64,000 nt of DNA, from assembly GCA_963669155.1 (NCBI GenBank), contig OZ022576.1, positions 9,341,210-9,405,209 of the forward strand, read 5' to 3'. The position numbers and the translations under genes were made by a program. Source of the stretch: Arbacia lixula (taxonomy: Eukaryota > Echinodermata > Echinoidea > Arbacioida > Arbaciidae). Under the pieces are notes generated by a model. That model saw only the letters and a list, made by a program, of their open reading frames with translations, had not been told where the DNA came from and ran no database searches. Shown here piece by piece: positions 48,472 to 58,952 of this stretch (positions within the stretch are counted from its first letter, which is position 1; every line of letters begins with the position of its first letter).

Positions 48472-49149
48472 CAGTAGTTGAGGGGGGGGGGGGGGGGGGG
48501 CTCCGCCCTTAATGATGAGCTGGTCTTGGAACTCAAGCCGAGCACATAACCAGACTCTTCTCTGCCGCTACATGGTGACTGATGTGACAGACGATGCCAT
48601 GTTGCCATGAATACTGCCAGTTCAAAATATGCCAAAGAGTTGCTACTTGCCATGAAGATGTGATAGGGGGTTGTGCTCCCTAGTGGTGGAGATACACAGA
48701 GACTGCAGCCGAATGCTCACCAACTTGTTCTCATCGCACAGATCTCACACGAATCACAAGTTAACACGTTATAACATTATATGATCAGAAACACTGATAG
48801 GTTTCAATTATGTGTTCCTAGCGAGAAGAAGGGAATATTTATAGAAATGTTTTATATCTTTCTTTCATAGGGGTCGGAATGATTGATTGTGCTGTGGGGG
48901 AAAACACAAAGAGTGCCTTTTTGCAGGTTTAGAAATGGAAAGTTTGGATGATATGCATACATATAAAGTTCATACAGTATGTGTGATATTACGTACTGTA
49001 TGCTTGAACAATTAATACATATTATTCAGTGACCAACAGTTCATTGCTGTGATATATAATCTAGCAATTGTGCCATTTTCTCATCATGTGTGTTGTTGTA
49101 CATGTACTATCTTTGCTCTCTAACTCTCTTTCTCTCTCTCCCCCCCTCT

Positions 49150-49185
<36 letters not shown>

Positions 49186-49227
49186 CTATATCTCTTTATA
49201 TCTCTCTCCCTTTCGCTCTCCCACTCC

Positions 49228-49277
<50 letters not shown>

Positions 49278-50550
49278 TTCTCTATTGGCACCTCCTCTGC
49301 CTGTCTCTCTTTCTACATGAATCACGTATGTGTATCTCTTTCTCTAACCTTTCTGTTTCTCTCTCTGTATCATTTCCTTGCTCCATCCATCTCTTTCCTT
49401 CTCCCATTCTTTACATGCATACAAACAAATAACACATTTAGAGTATTATGACAAACTGCTGAAATTTACACCATTTCACCCCATAAACTTTTATCTACGG
49501 CCCATTATGGCTGATAAAAATATCCAGAAATTATTGCATATTCATAAGAAACTATATAACAAGATATTTGTATCGCTATACAGTACGTACATGTACATTA
49601 AAGTTGGATTAAATATTGCTGCATGTTAAGATGGTTATTTTCCGTGCTGCACAGCATACAGCCTGTTTGGTATGCTAGATAGTTCCGGTGAGCTGAGCTT
49701 CTTTAATAGAGATGTTTTTGAATCTGTAAATGATTACAGAAATATGCACCATGTCCATTACCAAATTGTGCTTGTATTATGCACCTTTGTTGTTCTCAAC
49801 ATTAGTAGTATATGCTTATGGTATCATGAAATCTTCATATATGCAAACTATATATGATAAAATGTGTACTCGTGCTTTAGAATTCACCTCAAACATCTGT
49901 CCTGGGTCAATATTCTTAATGTTTTTAAAAAAGATATGAAAATTATTGACAGCGTAGGACTCTGCTTTTTACATTCATCACCCACGGATATGATGCTTCT
50001 GGCGTGTTAATTTATGGTTTATAACTTCTTTTGTTACGGTTATAGTATTTTGCAAGCAGAATATATAAAGAAGGAAATGAGTTTTTGTGAAGTGAATGTG
50101 AGAGGGAAAGTATTGAAATAATTGGAAAGTGATTATATTGTCTAAGGAAGTTATCACACATGTTTTGGTGCCTTTTGCAACAGCTGACAACTACAGTTTA
50201 GACATATGTATAGATACATGTGTAAGTAGAAAACAAATGATCATGTATAATCTCTGCTGAAATCATGTGTAAGATAATATATACATCATATAAGCACAAG
50301 ATCAGAGAGGGTTACATCGTATATTGTTCTGTCAAATGACCATTCAATACTATGTACTAGGTGTTTAAAAAAAAAAAAAACTTGACGCTTTTGGAAAATG
50401 ATTAAAAATCAGTTTCAACTCTCATCAAGCTGAAATTGACACATCACAAAGTCAAGGGATGTCGTTTTTTAGAGATAGGTTTTGTGACATTTTATCGATT
50501 TCTTTTCTTGTCATAATCCTTGGAATAATTAACGAGATTTTTACTTAAGA
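48472..50550. other. NAB 3'UTR and intergenic stretch
   Basis: Starts with a poly(G) run at about 48482. A CT-rich tract with (TCTA)n lies at about 49117-49330. No gene was recognised, and I could not pick a convincing poly(A) signal. Confidence 0.5.
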
Positions 50551-50731
50551 CTCCTTTTCTGCCAGAAGCATCATACATTATGGACATTATGTTAGCAGTT
50601 GCTAGTGGATTAACAGGTGTGGTGCACAATGTTCATTGTTGTGTTATTGATTAATTATCTCATCCACACGAATGTTGAGGTCATAATTTGTCCAAAGTGA
50701 AAATCTCATTAAATATTCCAATAATCAAGGT
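50551..50731. mobile_element. partial copy of the intron-15 foldback family
   Basis: CTTTTCTGCCAGAAGCATCA, TGGTGCACAATGTTCATTGT and the AATCTC…AATATT tail match 27601-27775 in the same order. The left arm is missing, and a piggyBac-like element follows at once. Confidence 0.65.
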
Positions 50732-51528
50732 TTAACCCTATCTAGCCCGGGGGGGGGGGGGGGGGGCAAAAACAGCCCCCCCCCCCCTCGACATTTTTCG
50801 CAATAAATTTGTAACGCGAAAAGATGGCGCCTCAACGTTTCATGACTTTTTTCATTCAAATCTCACGCAACTTTTAAGACCAAATTTGCGTCGCGGGGGT
50901 ACGCGGTTCCGAAGTTACGTAACATTTTGTACATGCATGTCAGACCAAAAATTGCTCAAAAACGTGATTTCATGTACAAATCGAATGCAAATTCTGTATC
51001 TAGCCAAAATTCATAAATGTATCATTTTTTTTAGTTTTACTGATGAAAAACAATAAATTTCATGTTATTTATGACTGAAATAGTGTTGCCAATGATTTCC
51101 ATCGAAAAAACAATGAAAAACATAAAGTCGAAAAACAAAGAAATACATAAGAAATTAAAAAAAAACAATAAAATACATAAGAAAAACTTTGATATTGCAA
51201 TTTTTTAAAATCCTTATTTGATAATAATCCTAAGAAGAGTGTCTGGACTGAAATTTAGCAGTTTTGGGGCTATATTTAAAGATTTACAACCAAATTTATG
51301 ATTTTATGCATTTAATTAGCATAATTAATTAATTAAAAATAAATTTGAATAATTTTGGTGGAATTGACAATTGAATTGTGGAGATTACGTCATCGGTGAC
51401 GTACGTGCCAATTTTCGTCGCGATCGCGCGATCAACGGTCGAGATCTTAGGGGGGGGGGGCTGTTTTTGCCCCCCCCCCCCCCCCCGGGCTATGCGATTT
51501 CAAAATAGCCCGGGCTATATAGGGTTAA
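50732..51528. mobile_element. piggyBac-like MITE
   Basis: Flanked by TTAA on both sides (50732-50735 and 51525-51528). The inverted ends read CCCTATCTAGCCCGGG and, on the other strand, CCCTATATAGCCCGGG. A TTAA duplication with CCCT at the tip is the piggyBac signature. Just inside, a long poly(G) and GGGCAAAAACAGCCCCC face a reversed GGGGGCTGTTTTTGCCC, extending the inverted structure. There is no transposase frame, so the 789-bp element is non-autonomous. Confidence 0.8.
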
Positions 51529-52133
51529 ACTAACAATGTGAGTAGAATGGACAATTTAAGATTCATGAGCAAATGGTCAGTCTTGATATTGTACATGTAC
51601 TTGCTTTCACCATTCCAGTTATAATTACAATTGAAATGCTCGTGTATAGATGGGAGAGACTTGAGGTAGAAGTTTGCCATGATTTCCAAGTGTTATGCTT
51701 TTTTGCCAAGAAGGTTAATTCAGAATTAAAAATTATCATAACAAAGTTAATATGAATTGATTCTTCGTTGTTATTAATCTTGTATTATCTTGTATTTTCT
51801 GTTGATATGTGATGTTGACAGCTGCACACCCTATGATCAGTCTCCATGTTTGTTTATCTCATACAGCTTCCATTCCTCACCTTTCATAAGTACATATACA
51901 TGTACACATAAATACTGTTAACTCTCACACTCTTTCTTTCTCCTTCATGATTAGAAATACACCTATACAGTCACGCACACACACCCGCACACATACACCT
52001 ATATGCAAAACACACACACACTACACATTGTCAACACAAACACATTGTCTTTCTCGATTTATTATAAACACAAACAGGTACACACTCAATCTTTCTATGT
52101 GTATGTCACAAAAACACACAGACACACATACAC

Positions 52134-52195
<62 letters not shown>

Positions 52196-52528
52196 TCCCA
52201 CAATATTTTCCTCTTACAAACAAACACGCCCATACACAAATATACGTATATAAACACTGCATACTCTCACAATCTGTCTGCTTAATTGTGAACACAAAAT
52301 ACACGCCGCACATTTCAAGCCATATAGTATGTCTCTCCTGCTCTTTCGTAAACACAAACACCCATTTTCTCACATTTCTACGTTATCTTTCATTTTCTCG
52401 TATTTCACTTAACTCCGCCCCGACTTCCACATTTCTACCACTGCAATAGACAGGAAACGCTTTAAACACCGACAAAGTGGTTTTGAAAAAAGAACAGCAA
52501 GCACAAATAATGAACAGTCATATTGCAC
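51529..52528. other. intergenic stretch with (CA)n
   Basis: Holds a (CA)n array at about 52135-52192 with CA-rich flanks from 51970 to 52370. No gene is seen. Confidence 0.7.
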
Positions 52529-52534
52529 TTTATT
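52529..52534 (-). terminator. candidate poly(A) signal of the minus-strand peptide gene
   Basis: AATAAA on the minus strand, about 970 bp beyond the stop codon at 53502. It is the first well-placed signal I found but is not unique. Confidence 0.35.
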
Positions 52535-52903
52535 ACAAATATGTTTAATAGGTTACAGCGATAAATGAATGTGAACGAGCAAAAACCATGATGGTCTACG
52601 TGTAATAAAATTGTACTATAGTGATACACCGAAGTACGACCTTACTATAAATACGATCTATTAAATGTAAAAGTAAATGTAAAAATAATTGATCCAAATC
52701 CTGCGCTCGCACTGCGGATGCCGTGCAGCAAAATTGCTACTCAGAGAAATGAATCTGAAGAATTAAACATATCTTTAAAATCGGAAAATTACAGTTATAT
52801 TGCTCTTTAATAAAGACATTTATACTACAGAAAACTAGAATTGGATCAATTTTTCTCCAGACATATATTTGTTCTTGGTGTCACTAATATACCACTCCGA
52901 GTA

Positions 52904-53015
52904 GAGCAGAGTTTACGAGGTCGATGACATTCTTACGCGCCCGCCTCTCTAGGAAACATGAGCAAAGTTTACGAGGTCGATGACATTGTTACGCGCCCGC
53001 ATCTCTAGGAAACAT
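52904..53015. repeat. exact-length tandem duplication, 56-bp unit
   Basis: Two adjacent 56-bp copies (52904-52959, 52960-53015), each beginning GAGCA and containing GTTTACGAGGTCGATGACAT and ACGCGCCCGC. They differ at about three positions, so the duplication is recent. It lies in the likely 3'UTR of the minus-strand gene. Confidence 0.9.
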
Positions 53016-53501
53016 GGACAGCCCTTAATGTGCGCGATATAATGGAGAAATTGATGCCGATTAATAAATATGCATGATTGTGTTTGACTCAAACTTACAC
53101 ATTACAAAGATCACATCAGATATAATCTTCTTTTTACTGCGCAATGAATGTGCTTGTACAAAACAAGCATGCACCGTCTGTTTTCAAGATAACATGATTA
53201 TTAAAAGTGAACGGCAGATACACACGTATTGCGTAATCTCAAGTTGTCTTTTGTATCTCCAGGGCCATTTTTCAACCGCACTATATTAATATTTTGTAAT
53301 ATGTAAGAAGTTACATCTCGCTGATACAGTAATATGTTAATGCTCTGCAATATTATACACAAACATTAAAAAATGAAGGAAAAAATCGGTATTACACTAT
53401 CCTTCTTCATGATAGATTTGATACAAAAGAAAATGCATAAAAGACATAGAATAAGTTATTTTGCTTTGCAACAACGACGGATCCGATACGTCCACGTGTC
53501 G

Positions 53502-53980
53502 TTATTCCTCTAGTTCAGTCCAAAAGTCCTTGGGGAGAAAAGAAACGAAACGTAAACAAGATATTATGCGCCACAAAACACTTTCATTATTCACCTTAAT
53601 TTTGTCACCGAAATGAGACCAGATACTAGAGAGGTTTGTAATGGAGGACACAATCATACTAAGTAAATGAGCGCTGACGCCCATTATCATTATCTGCAAC
53701 GAGTTGTGGAAACTCGTTAGCTTTGCGTGGGGTTGTTTGACAACCATTAATTGACGAAAACGAAAGGGAAATCCCGGAAACAACATTATACGTGTCCGGG
53801 AATATCATTGCCAGCTAGGCAATGAACGGGATGACGATAATCAACTGGTGGTGGTGGGGGTGGGGGGTGGGTGGGGGGAAATGAGGTACAGTGGAAGAGG
53901 TGGAGGAGGAGGAAGAGGAGGGAGAGAAGGTGCAGTAGTAGCAGTGTTAGAAGTGGTAGCAATTGTAATAGTAATAGCAA

Positions 53981-54052
<72 letters not shown>

Positions 54053-54809
54053 CAATAGTAGTAGTAGTAGTACTCTAGTAGTAGAAGTCGGAGGAGGAGG
54101 AGGAGGAGGTGCAGCCTACAAATCACGAAACTTTACGTTATATCAACTTTTAGGCATGTGGTTGGCCAGGAAAGGAGAAAGGGGGAAGAGGACCCCCCCC
54201 CCCCCGCCCCCCATCCACACACACACACACACACATCCACGTTATGTGGTTATGTGTGATAGTGACCCGCATAGGTTGTATACGAATATGAACATGGGTA
54301 TTTTGGGGTCCCTGATTAACGTTTGAATACATGCACATGTAGATGCATGGAATGGATTTTGACTTGGGTTATAATATTGAAAAGTACGGAAAATCGGGAA
54401 GATATTATCATCAGTCTACTTCATTTCCGAAGCTGGGAATCATGTTGTGAAAGAGCATTCGTCACTACCCTCCCCCCCCCCCCTTTCCACCTCTTACACG
54501 GTTTCCTTACCTTGATTACGTATTCAGTCTGCTTCTCGTTGAGTGTGGTCAGGATATCATTCAAAAGCCACCTTTTCTTTGCTTCCTGATTGTGAATATA
54601 ATTGATATTCTTTAAAGTATATATCACGATGTTACATTGGCTCAACTCTCAAATTATATTAATTGATCATGCTAACTTGCAAACAAACCATGTAGGATTC
54701 ACACAGATAAGTCATGTTTTCAAAATGGAGATATGATATTTCGTGAAAAAGAAAATATAGATTATATATAAATCAATGTACAGTTTGGAGAAAAGGTGAG
54801 CGTCCGAGT

Positions 54810-54865
<56 letters not shown>

Positions 54866-55344
54866 AAGAAAGAGAGAGAGAGAGACTTACCGAGAATAAA
54901 GAGGATAATTATTATATTAAAGTGTTATACTATATAAATGATCAAACATAGTGTGCCCATTTGACTCTCCAAAGAAACCTCATTGTAAAATACACCCTAG
55001 TGTATGCTTGAATATTACATATTGACGAAACATTGAGATATCGGCTTTATGAGCATGATTTCAAGAGAAATTAGAATTTTTATTTTCGTTTTATTATTTT
55101 CAAACCTTTAAATCTAATAAGAGAACAATATGGTGGCTGTGATAATGGGCACTGTCGCTCGAGGCAATTCATTCTTCATTAGTAAAAAAGAAGAAGATAT
55201 AACTCAAATTGCACAATTTGTTAATTCTTCCCCGAATCATGACAAATACAGCTTCTGCATAATTGTCTCGTTTGTCTGCATAATTGTCTCGTATGTATGT
55301 ATGTATGTATGTATGTATGTATGTATGTATGTATATATGTGTGT

Positions 55345-55389
<45 letters not shown>

Positions 55390-58300
55390 TGTGTGTGCGT
55401 GTGTGTGTATTAGTGATAATCAGGCACTAAGTGATGGGCGTATAAATTCAATCACACTCACCATGTCATGAGAATCGGCAGGCGACATCACATCTCCCCA
55501 AGGACCCGTCCAACTGTCTGCCCGTTTTTTGCCCCCAGGCGCTGAAAGATAATTCCAGATTTCGAGGTAAAATGAACATTCACAATATTATTAAAGGGAA
55601 AGTCCACCCTAGATATAAGAAAAATATTAGTGAAGGATAAGAAAGTGATGATTTCTTTTTCTTCAAAGTTTTGATTTGTGACGTCACCTTTGAGATGCTT
55701 TGTTAATGTAAATTTCCAATCAAACAATGAAAATTCAATATTTGTCACAAAAAGCAATTTATGGAATCATACGCACAACATATGGGAGAGCAACTCGCAC
55801 ATGACATTATAAAATTAAAAATTCAACAAGTCATAATTTTCTTATCATTTGACGGATTTTCGTCAAACCTTTCTTTCAGGTTTCTGCTTTTAAACCTATT
55901 TAACGTCAGAGTGGACTTTCCATTTAACCGCTATATCTATAGACCTGTGGTAAGTGCAATTTATGCCACACAAAATATAGTTGGTACGATATGATTTCTA
56001 AACATTCGTGTTTAATGTGAGTGGGTTATTGCATCTGTTATATGAAATGTCTTTCCCCTTCTAATTATTACTCCATCCAGCCTTTCTCTTGTAGACCGCT
56101 CTTGAAATTGTGACTGGTTTTAGGATTTTCCTTCTCTGTGCAGTTTGGATTTCTGACATTCCATGGGACGTCTGTCATTGGAACAGGTTTTGAAATAAGT
56201 AAGTGGGCGCATACTTCGTTGTATAATAATCCAGCAGTTATATTGACATGAAATAAATTCGAGTATACGTTAGCAATCAAAATCCATGATCTTGTGATAC
56301 TTCTAATGGACGTATTATAGTTTAATTATATCTAAATTGTAATACGCCCATTAGAAGTAACACAAGATCATTAATTTTGATGGAAAGAAAGCGTTTAAAT
56401 ATGATTATTCAAAATCTGTCACATGTATTATTTTTGCAAGTCAGGAAGAAGATTTTTGTTAAATGCATTTCCTTTGCATGTTAAGGTCTGTGCAAAAACG
56501 TGTTGAGGCTGTAGTGTAAGATAATTCAATATTGCTACTAGGGGGTATGTTTATTACGCTGAGAATCGTATTCTTTTAATCATATCTACTATGTGACCCG
56601 GATTCTTGTAAAATGCTGTCGCCTCGTAATCTATATCCAATGTCATCTTTCCGTATAGCGTAAAAATGGAAATAATTGGTAGTTCATATAGGGCGGAGGT
56701 GAATAAGAATGTAATCAAGCTTCAATTATTCCCATTGCCAATATTATCTACTTTTTTAAGTCAAATTATTTGCCATGAAGAGTGAATAGTGTATGGCACT
56801 TAATTTCAAAACAGTGTGATTTTTATTTTATAAATCGTTGAAACAATTTGAAGATTCATTGATCATGATCATGTTTACTTCACATTCAAAATCCTTACTA
56901 AGGTGACACCATATCAATGAACGACAAAACTGGGCTCAACTTTTGTTAACATTTGATACATCGTTTATCCTTGGTATTACTTGATAACGAAAGTTAAAGC
57001 CCCAAAACATACATTTTATGCGATGATATTGTCTTTAACGAATCTGAAAATATAGTGAACATGTCATCAGACTTCTTTCTTACCGAAAAATGAATGTTTG
57101 CTCTCTCTTAACTCCCTCAATACCAAACCAGGAAAAGCCACATATTACATATTTAATGTACCTATGGTAGTGATAGGATTAAAGCAGAAGTTGTGTCGAC
57201 GAATGATTTTATTATTTATCAATTTTAGGCAATATGAAATCAAACAAGAATGAAAACCAGTTCCTGTAAAAAAAAAAATGATTGATTCCATAACCTTAGC
57301 GCCACTGTTTATTACCTTTAACAAGATACCATGCCATCTCTATATATCTATCAACTATTTCCATATGACTACATGCTGAGAATACTAACAGAAGATACGT
57401 TGTGAACTTCCTCCTCATCGCCCATAACCATAATCATGCTGATCAATTCGAAGGAGGGGGGGGGGAGACACAATATCAAATGTCCTCCCCACTGAGAGCA
57501 CTTTTAGAGACTGGGCGGGATAATTTTTTTTTTGAAAAAACAGCCCCCCCCCCCACTCCCACACTGAGAGCACTTTCAGAGACTGGATGGGATAAAAAAA
57601 AAATTGTGGAACCCCCCCCCCCCCCCCCCCCCAGCTCAGCGGTTACTTCTTGAGGAAAAACATGTCTTCCCCGCCTTCGGGGAGCGATTTCCGCCCTCGT
57701 ACAGAATAGATCAAAACATCAATGATAACCGAGAAAACGAAGCAGAGTAAATCTACTCACATCCACAGTACATCCGACAGAGTTCTGTTGTACACGACGC
57801 ACAGTCTGAAGGAAGAAAGCGATAACGAAAGGCGACATCAATCATCTCCATTTTGCACGAATTTATTTTACTCCATAATTCCAGTCATAGGTGGGCGCCA
57901 CCCACAAATTGCAACAAGCCTTGGAGTATAAGGGTGAAGATGGCGGTGGTGGTGGTAATGGAGATGGTGGTGCAACAGTGAGGTAGCGTTAGTGATAGGA
58001 TGGTGTGAAGAGAGGAGATGGTGTTGGTGGTGGTGGTTGCGATGGTGGTGGAGATGGTACTGATGGTGGTGGCGATGGTGGTGGTGGTGGTGGTGGTGGT
58101 GATGGCGGTGGTAATGGTGGCGATAATGGTGATGGTGATATGGTAGTGGTAGTGATGATGATGGTGGTGGTTTTGGTGGTACCGATGGTAGTAATGTTGG
58201 TGATTGTGTTGGTAGTGTTGGTGGTGATGGTGATGTTGGTAGTGGTGGTAGTGGTGGAGATGGTTGTGGTTGTGGGGGTGGAAGTGATGGTTGTAGCGAT

Positions 58301-58952
58301 GGTGGTGGTAGTGATGGTGATGGTGGTAGTCATGATGATGGTGATGGTGGTTGTAGTGATGGTGGTGATATTGGTGGTGGCGGAGGCAGTGATGGAAGTG
58401 ACGGCGGTGATCGTGTTGGTGATAGTGGTGGTAGTGATGGTGGTGGTAGTGATGGCGGTGATGGTGGTGGTGGTGGTGGTGGTAGTGATGGTAGTGCCGA
58501 TGGTGGTATTGGTGATGATGGTAGTGATGGTTGTGAGTGTGATAGTGGTGGAGATGATGGTGATGGTGGTGGTGGTGGTGGTGGTGATGGTGGTGGTGGT
58601 GGTGGTGGTGGTGGTGTATAGTGGGTATTGAATTTACAAATATGACAACGTTTATGTCAAACGTTTGATATTTAGTTTGATTTAGATCCATGCTCTAAAA
58701 ATGACACATTGGACCCCAAAATGAACATATTACGGTAAATACATCAAGGACAGATATTTACCATCAATTAATAAAAAAGAATAACAAACGTATTCATGGT
58801 CACTCACCCGGTGGACCACCTCCCCTCTGGTGCCTGGTCATGCCGAGGTTAGCCAGCACATTGCCCATCCCAACGTCGATGACCACGGCTACGATCAAGA
58901 AAACAACCGGCACGAGGAGTTGTCCTCCGTTGTGATTACCTGGCATCCACAT
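53502..58952 (-). CDS. putative secreted four-cysteine peptide precursor
   Basis: Five exons on the minus strand: 58952-58808, 57805-57761, 55541-55462, 54585-54511 and 53528-53502 (TAA). All introns are GT/AG, phases agree (1, 1, 0, 0), and the sum is 372 bp (123 residues). The start ATG is the first after an in-frame TGA. Residues 11-30 form a hydrophobic signal-like core (QLLVPVVFLIVAVV). Residues 50-62 are CASCTTELCRMYC. GGKKR at 66-70 is a classic amidation plus cleavage site, and a second KKR is at 93-95. The third exon is open in only one frame, the one dictated by the second. The predicted products are a two-disulphide amidated peptide and two acidic linker peptides. The cysteine spacing (C-x2-C-x4-C-x3-C) is near guanylin's, and orexins also have four cysteines, but I cannot assign a family. 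The weakest points are the fourth acceptor and the AAG acceptor of the last exon. Confidence 0.7.
53970..54075. repeat. (GTA)n triplet repeat
   Basis: A long AGT/GTA triplet run in the last intron of the minus-strand gene, followed by GGA repeats. The open frames through it are poly-Val, poly-Ser or poly-Leu and not genes. Confidence 0.95.
54813..54886. repeat. (GA)n microsatellite
   Basis: A GA run with a few AAAG interruptions in intron 3 of the minus-strand gene. Confidence 0.9.
55288..55405. repeat. (GTAT)n then (GT)n
   Basis: A compound microsatellite: GTAT units to about 55333, then GT. It lies within intron 3 of the minus-strand gene, close to the donor of its third exon. Confidence 0.95.
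55591..55927. mobile_element. TTAAAGG-type MITE
   Basis: The left end is TTAAAGGGAAAGTCCACCCT at 55591. The right end on the opposite strand reads TTAAATGGAAAGTCCACTCT. TTAA at both tips fits a Kolobok- or piggyBac-type target duplication. It is 337 bp and has no coding frame. A partial copy of the same family is at 42740-42888. It lies in intron 2 of the minus-strand gene. Confidence 0.75.
55928..57760. other. intron 2 of the minus-strand gene, remainder
   Basis: AT-rich with no further exon recognised apart from the hairpin at 56276-56381. Poly(C) runs lie near 57543 and 57611, beside two copies of GAGAGCACTTT.AGAGACTGG (about 57497 and 57566). Confidence 0.5.
56276..56381. repeat. long imperfect hairpin
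   Basis: ATCAAAATCCATGATCTTGT at 56276 is inverted against ACAAGATCATTAATTTTGAT ending at 56381. The arms are about 45 bp and include CTTCTAATGG.CGTATTA, around a short AT loop. It is either a foldback MITE or a hairpin RNA source and lies within intron 2 of the minus-strand gene. Confidence 0.75.
57935..58620. repeat. GGT/GAT minisatellite
   Basis: About 690 bp of GATGGTGGT-type triplet repeats in intron 1 of the minus-strand gene. The minus strand reads as a long His-rich frame, and the plus strand as Val/Gly-rich. Both are repeat artefacts. Confidence 0.95.

Noticed and set aside
57885..58691. 268-residue His-rich frame on the minus strand
   Set aside because: A pure translation of the GATGGTGGT minisatellite, and the opposite strand is equally open.
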